64,000 bases of DNA. Source: DASQHY01 sp035602605. GTDB taxonomy: Bacteria; Acidobacteriota; Terriglobia; Acidiferrales; UBA7541. Location of the stretch: positions 1-64,000 of the forward strand of contig DATNLZ010000069.1 of NCBI GenBank assembly GCA_035602605.1, in the 5' to 3' direction. How positions within the stretch are numbered: the first letter of the stretch is position 1; the number at the start of each line of letters is the position of its first letter. The translations under genes were made by a program, and so were the position numbers. Positions 17,110 through 26,429 of the stretch are shown here, one piece after another. A model generated the notes under the pieces. It worked only from the letters and a program-made list of their open reading frames with translations, had not been told where the DNA came from and searched no databases.

Positions 17110-18903
17110 TCAGTTCATTTTCATCTTCCCTGATCCTTCGGTTGACGCAGGAACCGGACGTCCTGTGTTCGTCGAGCTATTTGAGTTGGTTGATCTGCCT
17201 GAATTGGCAGAAACGAGACTTCTCTGGACCCGAATAATGTTCATCATGCCCAAGTCCTCGTGGCCGAGGATATGGCAGTGGAAAACGAAATCGCCAATGT
17301 CATTTCCACGGAAGTCGATGCGGAGCGTAACACTGGGGAATGGGTGCTTGGGATTTTGATCCCAGAACGGAACTTGGATCATGTCCAGGTACTGGCCAGT
17401 GATTGCAGGCGCCTGCCGGGAACCGCTGAGCTCAAAGTTGTTCTGCGATTCCACCAGGAAGTGTAGTTGATGGAAATGAAACTCGTGGTTCTCGGGCGTA
17501 CGGTTTTGGACGATCCACTCTTCCACCGTTCCCTGGGTGGCCACAATGTCGGGAGCACGATTGGGATCGAACACATGTTCGGGATGCCCTTCCACGACCA
17601 TGAAGAACTGGCTCGGCTGGATCTCGTCAAAGAACACCGTCCGCCTTACGGCAACGGGCGCGGATACAAGCCCTGCGAACCGCTGCTGAGTTGTACTCAC
17701 TGCCGCGAACGTTCCGACCTTATTGTCATTGCCACCGTATGGATCAGCGTCACCGGTTAACTGGATAGTGGCCAAAGGCCGTTGCGGATCATTATCGCCA
17801 AACGGGCCGGTGTTGATACGCAAAGTCATGAGCCGCGCAAGGTGCACCGACGATGGCGGCGCGGATACGATGAATTCCACGCGTGATGCTGTCGGAAGCA
17901 TGAAGTGCGTCACCGGTATCAGCCTGCCTTGCTGGGAACCGTCTTGCGAGTTAAGCGGCACGCCATCAACGGCAACCAGCTCCATGGTCTGAGGCACTCC
18001 GTCGAAAACGTACTGGAGATCGAGGATGGTGTCAGAGCTGGAGTTGGATACTCTCCAGAACTGCTTCTCTCCGGGTTCCATGGGCAGGATAGCCGGGACA
18101 AAGTTGTCGGAATTAGGATTGGTTGGCGAGGTGATGGGAATGTAGTTGAGCGTTACGTCCCAGGACGGGATGTTGTCCGTAGGAGATGGATTCAGCGGAA
18201 CAGGCTGGTCGCGAACCATCAATATGCGATGTCGCAGGCCGCTTACTGCCGGTTGCAGGTTCTCGATCCCGTCCACGACGATGGCTCCGGACGCGCCGCC
18301 CTGCAGAGCATGTTCAGCTATGCCGTGAACGTGAGGGTGGTACCAGTAAAGTCCGGATGGTTCGTTTGTGGGAAAGGCAACATTGTACTGGAACGTCTCG
18401 CCCGAGTTGATGATCGTTTTGATCACTTCGTCTTGGTGGCAAGTGGGCGAGGTGTTGGTGCCGTGATAATGGATGTTGAGCGAGGAATTACCCATTCGCG
18501 TAGCTCCGCAGTTGGGCGGGTTGAGCATCATGGTGAGCGGCTGCGCCGGGGTATTGTTGGTAACCGTGATGATGAGGTGGTCGCCCGGCTTTACGTGCAG
18601 GGTCGGATCCTCGAGACCATCAGGAGTCATGAAGCACAGAAGTTCTGTGCCGTCGGTGGCAAACCGGCGTTGGTACGAGAACCTAACGTTTAGGACTCCA
18701 TTCGAGCTGAAAAGCGCCGGAGGGTTGTGGACTATGCTGCCCGCTTTGAAACGGGGGCAAGGGTTAGCTACCGGTGGAACGGGAGTAGCCGAACTGCTGG
18801 TGGTCACGGTCGTTTGGGCAAAGGCGCACGCCTGCGAGAGCGCAAGCACAGTCAGGCCAAACCAAAGGCTTACTTTCACCTGTCGTAGTCCCCTTGTTTC
18901 CAT
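17110..18903 (-). CDS. Secreted multicopper oxidase (laccase-like)
   Basis: This 597-residue protein has a signal peptide (about 1-29) and three cupredoxin domains. All four copper motifs are present: HYHG (145-148), WYHPHVHG (His189, His191, His193), NHEFHFHQLHF, and HCHILGHEDLGMM (542-554), the last supplying Cys543, His548 and an axial Met for type 1 copper and His542/His544 for the trinuclear centre. It should oxidise phenols, metals or other reductants with O2 in the periplasm or outside the cell. The tail after the last motif is Ser/Thr/Asn-rich, ending KMKMN. The start ATG 18903 follows GGAGG, and a good promoter is visible upstream. Confidence 0.9.
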   Translation of the reverse strand: METRGLRQVKVSLWFGLTVLALSQACAFAQTTVTTSSSATPVPPVANPCPRFKAGSIVHNPPALFSSNGVLNVRFSYQRRFATDGTELLCFMTPDGLEDPTLHVKPGDHLIITVTNNTPAQPLTMMLNPPNCGATRMGNSSLNIHYHGTNTSPTCHQDEVIKTIINSGETFQYNVAFPTNEPSGLYWYHPHVHGIAEHALQGGASGAIVVDGIENLQPAVSGLRHRILMVRDQPVPLNPSPTDNIPSWDVTLNYIPITSPTNPNSDNFVPAILPMEPGEKQFWRVSNSSSDTILDLQYVFDGVPQTMELVAVDGVPLNSQDGSQQGRLIPVTHFMLPTASRVEFIVSAPPSSVHLARLMTLRINTGPFGDNDPQRPLATIQLTGDADPYGGNDNKVGTFAAVSTTQQRFAGLVSAPVAVRRTVFFDEIQPSQFFMVVEGHPEHVFDPNRAPDIVATQGTVEEWIVQNRTPENHEFHFHQLHFLVESQNNFELSGSRQAPAITGQYLDMIQVPFWDQNPKHPFPSVTLRIDFRGNDIGDFVFHCHILGHEDLGMMNIIRVQRSLVSANSGRSTNSNSSTNTGRPVPASTEGSGKMKMN

Positions 18904-19297
18904 GGACGCTCCTCCAGAATTGACTTGCTAAGATAGTAAACTAGGTAGTTGGCAATATCGTAATGAATCAATCGACCGTCGTCAAATCATAAATTCACTC
19001 TGTCGGCACGATTCAGCTCGCTGCTGGAATCACAAGTAGATGGACGATGACGGGAGAGATTGGCCGGCTCGGTACGCACCTGTGTCCGTATGACGAGCGA
19101 CTCGCAGGTCTGAATCCCGCAAAACGAGTCCGCAGTCGCGTTGTGGGAAAGTCGAAGCCCCATGCAAGCTGGTGCGGGAGATCTCAGGTCTTCGCGGTTT
19201 TCTGCCACTGCGCAAAGCTCAAGTGTTGCCGCTGCCCTTGATTCGGTGAGCCAACTTCGTTCGAGTCTTCGCTGGGATGCAGACCAGCGAGTCGTCT
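18904..19297. other. Intergenic region upstream of the multicopper oxidase
   Basis: Apart from the promoter noted at 18957-18985, I see no supportable gene here; the open frames on both strands lack ribosome sites and recognisable sequence. The stretch follows the end of the ABC operon on the same strand and has no clear terminator hairpin. Confidence 0.4.
18957..18985 (-). promoter_or_regulatory. Sigma-70-type promoter of the multicopper oxidase gene
   Basis: On the minus strand, TTGACG (18985-18980) and TACGAT (18962-18957) are separated by exactly 17 bp and lie 54 bp before the ATG. The -35 matches five of six consensus bases, the -10 four of six. Confidence 0.45.
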
Positions 19298-20401
19298 TCA
19301 TTCAGTTGTATAGTTAATCTCCATCCGGCGGACCTGGTAACTCGATGCCAAGAGGATGGCAAGCGCCACGGTGATGACTCCGAAGACTGCGAGAGGTGCT
19401 GCAATAGGATCGGCGTTGGATACCAGGAGCGCGAAGACCGGCGGAACCCCCGGACCTACCGGTATCTCGACCGGGCACAGCGACTTTAGATAGTAGATCA
19501 CACTCAATTTCTTCAGCAGGGAGGGCAGAAAAGGATTCAACCCTTCCCAGAGCAAAATCGCTGCAGCCGGCCAAATAGGGTTGCGGAACAGGAGTCCAGC
19601 GGCAAGAAAGAAGCTGCCATAACCCAGACAGGCAAGAGCGGTGACACCAAGATAAGCGGTGGCGTGCGCGAGGCCGTGGTTCTGATAGAGATATGTGCTG
19701 AGGGCATTCGGGTCGAAGTGCCAGCCTAGCGCGACCATCTGTAGTGCGGTGCTGGTTGTGAAGATGATGGTCGCCGCAATTAAACCGGCAAGGTATTTGC
19801 CTATCATTACAATTTCGCGGCGGATGGGCGCGAGAAAATAGAAGTGCAGGCTTTTGTCGAGAAGCTCGCCGCGAAACAGATTCATGAAAATTCCGAGACA
19901 GCCGAAGAAGATAGCCAATCTCAGGTAAAAGAACTGAAACACGCTGGCGAAGATGATGGAGTCTTGGCCAAAATCGCAACCTTCTTGGCGTCGATGGATT
20001 GCCGCCACCTTTCCGTGTTCGATTTCTACAAAAAATTCACTCTGTCCGGCGCCGTAATGATATTGTTCGCGCATAAAAACATCAATCGAGTCTGGTCCGG
20101 TTCGGCGTCTTGCTTTCCAGGAATTGCGGACTGGCGGATTGCCAAGCCGCTCGACCACTTCTTCCTGGGCCATGCCCGGCGTGATTGCGGCGAAGTCTTG
20201 CTCGGCGAGGGGCTTTTCGTTTTGGCTAATCAACCGAACTAGGGCCTGGCGGTGACGAGCAGTTTCAATCGCGTGTCCGGCGAATAATACCAGGGGCGCA
20301 AGGGCCAGCAAATAGATCCAAATGCCGCGCTTGGCGAAGAAGGTCTTCTTCATTTCCAGCCGGATGACAGCCCTGATCTGCTTCCACCACAGCCGGTTCA
20401 T
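19298..20401 (-). CDS. ABC-2 transporter permease with an inserted BamE/SmpA-like periplasmic loop
   Basis: A 367-residue membrane protein. TM1 lies at about 26-46. A loop of about 100 residues (47-147) follows and contains ITPGMAQEEVVERLGNPP (73-90), then a Tyr-rich strand and EFFVEIEHGKVAAI. This pattern is that of SmpA/OmlA (BamE-like) domains. Five or more further helices (about 148-355) make an ABC-2-type permease. The ATG overlaps the stop of the upstream ATPase gene (ATGA, 20401-20398), so the two are coupled and should form one transporter. Substrate unknown. The loop is predicted to lie outside the cytoplasm, where it could bind a partner or substrate. Confidence 0.72.
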   Translation of the reverse strand: MNRLWWKQIRAVIRLEMKKTFFAKRGIWIYLLALAPLVLFAGHAIETARHRQALVRLISQNEKPLAEQDFAAITPGMAQEEVVERLGNPPVRNSWKARRRTGPDSIDVFMREQYHYGAGQSEFFVEIEHGKVAAIHRRQEGCDFGQDSIIFASVFQFFYLRLAIFFGCLGIFMNLFRGELLDKSLHFYFLAPIRREIVMIGKYLAGLIAATIIFTTSTALQMVALGWHFDPNALSTYLYQNHGLAHATAYLGVTALACLGYGSFFLAAGLLFRNPIWPAAAILLWEGLNPFLPSLLKKLSVIYYLKSLCPVEIPVGPGVPPVFALLVSNADPIAAPLAVFGVITVALAILLASSYQVRRMEINYTTE

Positions 20402-21336
20402 CGTTTCACCTCCTCGCTGCCGATCAGATACTCGTAGACCGAATTGACGTCATCGTCAGCAGGCGCAACCGATTCGACGGCAATGCCGTTTAAAGCGATG
20501 CGATTCAGCAGGAGATAGAACTGATCGGGGTCGCGCGTTTTGATAAGCAGGCCGCGACCATCAGTGTGCATCCGCGCTTCGACAATATGCGCGGACTGGA
20601 AGACTTGAGAAGCCAGCTCGCCCGGGCGGTCGCAACGGATAAGAATCTGCATAGGATGTTCCTGGATTTCACTGCGCACGCCTTGGATCTGGCCTTCAGC
20701 GACAACATAACCGTTACTCAGCAGGATTACCTGATCGGAAATGACCTCAACCTCATGGAGAATATGGCTGGAAATAATGATGTGGCAACCTTGAGCGGCG
20801 AGCGAGCGAAATACGGCAATCGTTTCCGCACGCACAAGAGGATCGAGACCGTTGAGCGGCTCGTCGAGAATCAGCACGCGAGGATCGTGGCACAGCGCCT
20901 GCGCCAGCCGTATGCGCTGGCGCATGCCCTTACTGTAGCCAGCCACCTTGCGACCAGCGGCCTGTACCAAATTTACGCGCTCAATCGCGCGCCATGCCAT
21001 TTCTTCAGCGATGCGGGAATCGTGGCCAAAAAGCTGCAAATAGGAATAAACAAATTGGTAGCCGGTTAGTCCTTTGGGGAAAGAATCGAATTGCGTGCAG
21101 TAGCCTACGATTTTAAAGAGCTTTTCCGGCTCATCGGTTCCTAAATCCAGGATCCGTATGCGGCCACGCGTCGGCCTGATCAGGCCGGTCATAAGATTCA
21201 TCAAAGTCGTTTTGCCGGATCCATTCGGACCCACCAGACTGCTGATTCCTGGAGGAATCGACAGGTTCACACGATTGACACCGAGAACCTCACCATAAAA
21301 CTTAGACACATCCTCGAGAATGATCCTGTCGTTCAC
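20398..21336 (-). CDS. ABC transporter ATP-binding protein
   Basis: A 312-residue ATPase. Walker A is GPNGSGKTTL, the signature region is YSKGMRQRIRLAQAL in place of LSGGQ, and Walker B is VLILDEPLNGLDP, followed by the switch His in IISSHILHE. The C-terminal 80 residues are an extension usual for ABC-2-type exporter ATPases. GTG 21336 is the start: it overlaps the upstream permease stop (GTGA) and a GAGGTGG lies before it, so longer readings are not used. It should energise the permease encoded next. Confidence 0.85.
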   Translation of the reverse strand: MNDRIILEDVSKFYGEVLGVNRVNLSIPPGISSLVGPNGSGKTTLMNLMTGLIRPTRGRIRILDLGTDEPEKLFKIVGYCTQFDSFPKGLTGYQFVYSYLQLFGHDSRIAEEMAWRAIERVNLVQAAGRKVAGYSKGMRQRIRLAQALCHDPRVLILDEPLNGLDPLVRAETIAVFRSLAAQGCHIIISSHILHEVEVISDQVILLSNGYVVAEGQIQGVRSEIQEHPMQILIRCDRPGELASQVFQSAHIVEARMHTDGRGLLIKTRDPDQFYLLLNRIALNGIAVESVAPADDDVNSVYEYLIGSEEVKR

Positions 21337-22193
21337 TTGACCACCTCGAACGCGCGCACTTTCCGCCATAACAGGGCCAAGCACACACCGCAGATAACCA
21401 GCAGGCCCAACCAAGCTTGCGCCACGGAAATGGCAAGATTGTCGCCCAAGCGGAACAGGTCGAGCCATACCGTGCCAATAAGTTTCAAAATATTGATGAG
21501 GTCGCCCAACTTGGTGCGCATGACCGCATTAATCGCCTCCGCGAATCCCGCCCCAATAAAGAAAATGCCAAGCAGCAGCGCCGCCGCCGCGATCTTCCAC
21601 CGTACCCACGCCGACAGGGCCATCGTTACCAGTGACAGAATGGCGATCCAGATCGAGCAGGCCAGGAAGATGCTTCTCGCCAGCCACAGATTGGTCCAAA
21701 GCCAGCTTGAGCCTGCGAGGCTGGCCTGTACGGCGAACAACACCAGGCCCGGAACCCAGGTGATCAGCGACAGAAAGATAACCAGCGCAGAGGCCTTTCC
21801 CAGGACGTACTCGGTGCGCGAAAAAGGCCGGCAGAAATATAAGGGCAGCGCACCGTTGGCAAGATCGGGCGAAACCAGCCCGGGCCCAGTGAAGGTGGCA
21901 AGGATGAAGGCTAACCACCCCTGCGTAGCCACGAAGGCGAAAAAGAATTTATTGTCGATCGCGAACAGACGCGTCGGATCCAAATTGTATTTCGCTAGAA
22001 AACCCAGATTATGAGTCAAGTAAATGGCCAACAGACAAAGCAGCGGAAATAAGAAGCACATGACGAAAAAAGCGGTTTGTAGCTTTGAGCGGAAGAGGTT
22101 CTGTTTCGAATAGCGGTACAGAATCAAGAATCGCGACCACGCCGGAGTCACCGGGCCGGAGTAGACGTGGTAGGTGCGCTTATAAACAGCCAT
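21333..22193 (-). CDS. ABC-2 type transporter permease
   Basis: The 286-residue reading from ATG 22193 is preferred because GGAGGA precedes it; an in-frame TTG at 22238 lacks a ribosome site. It has about six hydrophobic helices, beginning with FFVMCFLFPLLCLLAIYL, and resembles ABC-2 permeases that mediate export. The region FLCRPFSRTEYVLGK-like (written as YFCRPFSRTEYVLGK) is a cytoplasmic loop common in this family. It follows the ATPase gene 22248-23231 by 54 bp and overlaps the second ATPase gene by four bases. Substrate not evident. Confidence 0.75.
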   Translation of the reverse strand: MAVYKRTYHVYSGPVTPAWSRFLILYRYSKQNLFRSKLQTAFFVMCFLFPLLCLLAIYLTHNLGFLAKYNLDPTRLFAIDNKFFFAFVATQGWLAFILATFTGPGLVSPDLANGALPLYFCRPFSRTEYVLGKASALVIFLSLITWVPGLVLFAVQASLAGSSWLWTNLWLARSIFLACSIWIAILSLVTMALSAWVRWKIAAAALLLGIFFIGAGFAEAINAVMRTKLGDLINILKLIGTVWLDLFRLGDNLAISVAQAWLGLLVICGVCLALLWRKVRAFEVVK

Positions 22194-22247
22194 AAACTTC
22201 CTCCAGAAGTCCTCCCACGGTTGCAATGGAAACCGCAACCCGCATCC

Positions 22248-23231
22248 CTAGTTCTCCATGGCTTTCAGGAAGATGTCTTCCAGAGTGTCTCGACGAAAAT
22301 TCAGTCGGCGAATCTGAATGTTGCGCTCTCCGGCGAGCCGGTAAATGTCGCGGATTTGGACCCCATCGCTGAGGATCATCTTCAGACGGTTAGCGCCGAT
22401 GGTGGCGCACTCGCAACCGAGCCGCTCAATGGCAGCGGTAAAGTCGCCATTGCCGCCGAGGATTTCGAGTTCGAGAAATCGCTTGTTGGCGCGACGCTCT
22501 TCTTCCAGGTTGGAATAATGTACGATGCGGCCTTTGTTTAGAATCAAGACCTCTTCGCAGCACTCTTCGACGTCGCGCAGCAGGTGTGAACAAAGCACGA
22601 TGTGCAGCTCCTTGGCGTCGCGCATTTCGCCGATCAATCGGATCATGCGTTGCCGCGCCGGCGGGTCCAGGCCGTTGGTGGGCTCGTCTAGAATGAGCAA
22701 CTTGGGGCCATGGGCAATGGCCTGTGCTAGTTTGACCAGTTGCTTCATACCGAGCGAGTAGGTTCCCAACTGTCGATATCTCGCCTCGCCGAGTCCCACG
22801 TAGAAAAGCGCCTCGTGCGCGCGCTCGAGCGCCGCGGCCGCCGGCAGCCCGGACAATTCCGCCATCATCCGAACAAAAGAGACCGCGCTCATCTTGGAAA
22901 TGAAGGCGTCGTTCTCCGGCATGTAGCCGACTAAGCGGCGGATCTTTCTGGTCTCCGAACGAATATCATGCCCTAATACGCGCGCCCTGCCCGAAACGGG
23001 TTCGTAAAAACCCAGCAGAGTGTTGATCAGCGTGGATTTGCCTGCGCCATTGGGACCGAGGAGCCCAATCGTCCGGCCGGAGAACGAGCAGGTAAGATTC
23101 TGGAGGATATCTTGCTTGCCGAATCGGACCGACAGTCCTTGCAGTTCGATCACCGGTGCACTCGTGCCGGCGGTGATCGAAGGTTGTTGATCGTCTATTG
23201 CCGCTCGCTCGTTTAGAGTGGCTGGGTTCAT
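22248..23231 (-). CDS. ABC transporter ATP-binding protein
   Basis: A 327-residue ATPase with Walker A GPNGAGKSTL, signature YSLGMKQLVKLAQAI, Walker B LLILDEPTNGLDP, and a C-terminal extension. An unusual N-terminal 30 residues (acidic, polar) precede the core. The ATG overlaps the stop of the upstream FecR/DUF3352 gene by four bases (23231-23228). It likely pairs with the permease at 21333-22193. Two ATPase/permease pairs in one operon could form two transporters or one mixed complex. Confidence 0.83.
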   Translation of the reverse strand: MNPATLNERAAIDDQQPSITAGTSAPVIELQGLSVRFGKQDILQNLTCSFSGRTIGLLGPNGAGKSTLINTLLGFYEPVSGRARVLGHDIRSETRKIRRLVGYMPENDAFISKMSAVSFVRMMAELSGLPAAAALERAHEALFYVGLGEARYRQLGTYSLGMKQLVKLAQAIAHGPKLLILDEPTNGLDPPARQRMIRLIGEMRDAKELHIVLCSHLLRDVEECCEEVLILNKGRIVHYSNLEEERRANKRFLELEILGGNGDFTAAIERLGCECATIGANRLKMILSDGVQIRDIYRLAGERNIQIRRLNFRRDTLEDIFLKAMEN

Positions 23232-25882
23232 TTGCCTTGCTTATCGCCTCTACCCGCGTGCTGGCCAGCGCGTTCCCCCAACAGCGGACTAAAGATAGGT
23301 GGCATCAGAAATGGGTGAACCGCACTGGTACCCAAGAGCGTGCCCAGGTTAAGTCCCATAAAGCTGCTGTTGCTTGCCAATACGATGCGATCCGGCTCAC
23401 CGTAGGCGTAGATCAAACCCGGCGAACTGTTTGCCGCAAAGGCATCGAGCGATTGCTGTTGCTCGGGCGTTAGCGGGCCCGCGTTCTTCAACTGTTGTGC
23501 CAGCGGCGTCAACACGGCGCCCAGATTGTGATACAGAATTGCCGAGAAGTTGGTATACGCGTCGCTGGGGAGCTGGGATCGAAAGTTGGCCGAGTGAGTC
23601 AGCGTGTATCCCGTCTGGCGGTTTTGAATCGCGCGGGTCAACAAAGCCTGGTTTGGCGCCGCGATCAGGTAGCTGTCAACGAAGGTGTAGTGTACTTCGA
23701 AGGCGGCATACTTGTCGTTGCGCACAGTGAAATAGGTTTGCGAGCCGGTCTGTTGAGTCGTTAGCTGCAGCTTGCCAGCGTCCGGGGGTGCTTGCTGGTT
23801 AAAGCTGTCGAGTAGCTTTGGGATGGTCCACTGGAGCCTTTGCGAATCATATACCTCGATTACACATTTCCAGCTTGGCGTCGGCAAAGGCGGACCGTCA
23901 AAAGCAACAGTTACCTCGCCGCCGAGCGGTGCTGTGACGTCACTGAGGATGCTTACACCGGCGCGCGATTCAAGCTCGGCGAGATGCTCGCCGAATCTCG
24001 GATCTTCCTTCTGCATGGCTTGAAATATCTCCTCCATTACGCTCCTCGGATTCTTAATGACGAATGCCGCCACCAGGCTCGCGTCGGGCGAAACGAAATC
24101 GAGCGAACCCATGGGACCTGGTGCGGCCAGCCACGAAGCGATCCCCTTCCGCGGCGAAGCGAACGTAAGAAAAGCGCGATTCTCTGTCTTGCCGCCAGTT
24201 TCTCGCCGTTCGACCATCAAATACTTCATATCATCTAGGCCCAACGGGAGTTTCGCCTGCTTTCTGCCTTCGCGGTTATGTACGCTGTCAGCTAGGATTT
24301 GTTCCACGTTCACAGACAAAAGCCAGCCTGCGCCCTGCTGATAAGATTGCGCGACGCGCTGAAGAAAAGGACTTCGAGGCTGGTGAGTCGTTCCACCGCG
24401 CCGTACGATCGCGGAGATGCGCTGAAGTCCAGCAATGTCTGGACTCGCGACAACGAGGTTGTCGGTCAAATAAATGAAGAGCGGGTGGCTGCGTGTCGGT
24501 ACCACAGACGATAGGTCGTCAACGATTTGCAGGCTTGCGTAATCGGCCTCCGGGTCGGACTGGCGAAGCTTTTCCAGGAAAGCGCGCAATCCGGGTTGGC
24601 GAACCTCCGCAAGCGCGACCGGCGCCTGATTGCTTTGCCCGCCACTCGATGGTACGGCGATCACCACCTCGTTACCTAGGTAGCTGCTGAAGCTTCTGAT
24701 CCGCTCAATTACCTCGGGAAGTTTCGGTCCGCGATTGCTCTGCTGCTGGTTCCACCAATCGCGCAACACGGAACTTTGCCGTAAACGCTCTTCGAACAAT
24801 TGATTGGCGTCGCCGAGCGTAGATCCTACGTTTGGAATCGCCGCGTACACGATTGTGTTATCGGGAACGTACTGCAACAGATCAGACTGGTAGCGCAATC
24901 TCGGTCCGGGGAGCGATTCAAGCTGCTTACGGAGCGTACCGAGCTCGCCGAGCAGCGCCAGATATCTTGCGGCATCTTTGCTCCAGGCAATCTCCTCCTC
25001 AATTGGCACTTTGAATAGACTTTCGCTGGTAGTCGTTTGTTCACCGGCACCGAGCTCCTGTGTTTGCGCGCCGTGGTCCACCTTCACAACACCTTCCATC
25101 ACGGAGATGCGCGAACCCTTGGTTCCATGGTTCACGGAAAACACCGTGCCCTTCACGGACACCAGGCAATCGTCGGTAGCGACGTAAAGGTGTCCTAGCC
25201 GCTGCTTGGCGGCCTGAACGATCACCTGGCCATCGAGATGGATGGTGGTTCCCCCCCAGCCGCGCGATACCGAGAGACTGGAGCGCTCACGCACTTCGAT
25301 CAGCGATCCATCGAGCAGTCGAACAACCGCGTTCGAGCCCTTTCCAGTACGGATCTCATCGCCGTCGCTGATCTGGTATCCGACGGGCAGTACTCGATCG
25401 CCGTGGTCCGAAACGTAATACAGGAAACCATCCACATTTTGAACCGTCGCGCGGGCCACATGCTGGCCAGGCAAGATTCCTGCGACGCCAGCAAACAGCC
25501 CGACTCCAATGGCAATGGCAATCCCCGCCGCTATTCCCCATTGCCACACAGTGCTCGACGGGCGTGCCGCAGGTGTCAATCGCCCCGGTGGCCGGGCGCT
25601 GCCGTGTCGTGCTTCACCCAGCGCGCGCCGGCAACCCACGCATTGATGCATGTGGTCTTCAAACAGCAGAGTCCGCGCTTCGGAAAGAGATTTCCCCAAA
25701 TATGCTGGGATCAGTGCCTGAAAATCGTTGCAGCCAGCAAGACGGTGCACTTCGGGGAGAGCGAGGGCTTCTGAGCCGAAAATACGGTTCTCTACGCGGC
25801 TTGCGGCTCGCTCAATCGTGCTCTCCTCAACCCGTTCATTCTTAATCTGAGAGACTAGGCGGTCGAATTCCTGATTATTCAT
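23228..25882 (-). CDS. Giant anti-sigma-like protein: zinc finger, membrane helix, FecR domain, DUF3352 domain
   Basis: An 884-residue protein. Residues 51-84 form a ZAS/zf-HC2 finger (Cys51, His77-x3-Cys81-x2-Cys84). A transmembrane helix lies at about 112-139. A FecR domain occupies about 145-285 (GDEIRTGKGS, DGSLIEVRERS, VKGTVFSVNHG). A DUF3352-like domain covers roughly 310-870 (starting YVPDNTIVYAAIPNV). The order suggests that the cytoplasmic finger binds the sigma factor whose gene overlaps (25875-25882), while FecR and the large domain sense something outside the membrane. AGGAG precedes the ATG. The same operon continues into two ABC transporters. Confidence 0.78.
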   Translation of the reverse strand: MNNQEFDRLVSQIKNERVEESTIERAASRVENRIFGSEALALPEVHRLAGCNDFQALIPAYLGKSLSEARTLLFEDHMHQCVGCRRALGEARHGSARPPGRLTPAARPSSTVWQWGIAAGIAIAIGVGLFAGVAGILPGQHVARATVQNVDGFLYYVSDHGDRVLPVGYQISDGDEIRTGKGSNAVVRLLDGSLIEVRERSSLSVSRGWGGTTIHLDGQVIVQAAKQRLGHLYVATDDCLVSVKGTVFSVNHGTKGSRISVMEGVVKVDHGAQTQELGAGEQTTTSESLFKVPIEEEIAWSKDAARYLALLGELGTLRKQLESLPGPRLRYQSDLLQYVPDNTIVYAAIPNVGSTLGDANQLFEERLRQSSVLRDWWNQQQSNRGPKLPEVIERIRSFSSYLGNEVVIAVPSSGGQSNQAPVALAEVRQPGLRAFLEKLRQSDPEADYASLQIVDDLSSVVPTRSHPLFIYLTDNLVVASPDIAGLQRISAIVRRGGTTHQPRSPFLQRVAQSYQQGAGWLLSVNVEQILADSVHNREGRKQAKLPLGLDDMKYLMVERRETGGKTENRAFLTFASPRKGIASWLAAPGPMGSLDFVSPDASLVAAFVIKNPRSVMEEIFQAMQKEDPRFGEHLAELESRAGVSILSDVTAPLGGEVTVAFDGPPLPTPSWKCVIEVYDSQRLQWTIPKLLDSFNQQAPPDAGKLQLTTQQTGSQTYFTVRNDKYAAFEVHYTFVDSYLIAAPNQALLTRAIQNRQTGYTLTHSANFRSQLPSDAYTNFSAILYHNLGAVLTPLAQQLKNAGPLTPEQQQSLDAFAANSSPGLIYAYGEPDRIVLASNSSFMGLNLGTLLGTSAVHPFLMPPIFSPLLGERAGQHAGRGDKQGK

Positions 25883-26429
25883 GACGTTCTCCTAAATAGG
25901 AAGCAAGCTCCTTGCGGAGCTGCCGGCGTGCCCGATGCACGGTCACTGCCACGGTCACAATCGAAATATTCAGCATGCGGGCAATTTCCTGGTTGTGAAA
26001 ATCCTCGAAGAAGCGAAGTGAAAAGATCTCCGCAGATCGCGGGTTCAGCCGCGCTAGCGCGAGGCGCAAAACTTCGCGCAGCTCGCCGGCGTCCTGCTGC
26101 GGCGCTCTCGAAGGCACCTCGAACAATTGAACGCTTCGGTCGGACTGCCGCGACCGCATCAGATCGATTGAGGCATTAACCGCCGCGCGGCGCAGGTAGC
26201 TCTGTGCGTTTTCAAGTGGTTTGGCAGCCTCGCTTCGCCGCACCAAGCGCAAGAACACGGTCTGCAGCACGTCCTCGGCGTCAGCCGCATTGCCGGTAAT
26301 GCGGTAGGCCGTGCGAAAGACCATTGCATGGTGCAATCGGAACGTCCGCTCGATTTCGCAAGGAATTGGTGTAACCCCTTCCTGTCTCCATGCGAGTTGC
26401 AGAGTACGCCTCCTGGTCACTGGTTTCAC
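25875..26429 (-). CDS. ECF RNA polymerase sigma factor
   Basis: A 184-residue ECF sigma factor. Region 2 is visible (MVFRTAYRITG, ADAEDVLQTVFLRLV, AQSYLRRAAVNASID), as is region 4 (LNPRSAEIFSLRFFEDFHNQEIARML). The GTG start at 26429 has a weak ribosome site; a later start near MVFRTAYR would lose part of region 2. It overlaps the FecR/DUF3352 gene by eight bases and should be its regulatory partner. This pair probably controls the downstream ABC genes or a wider regulon. Confidence 0.82.
   Translation of the reverse strand: MKPVTRRRTLQLAWRQEGVTPIPCEIERTFRLHHAMVFRTAYRITGNAADAEDVLQTVFLRLVRRSEAAKPLENAQSYLRRAAVNASIDLMRSRQSDRSVQLFEVPSRAPQQDAGELREVLRLALARLNPRSAEIFSLRFFEDFHNQEIARMLNISIVTVAVTVHRARRQLRKELASYLGERHE

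Noticed and set aside
17905..18693. A 262-codon plus frame inside the multicopper oxidase gene
   Set aside because: Antisense shadow of a gene with all copper motifs intact.
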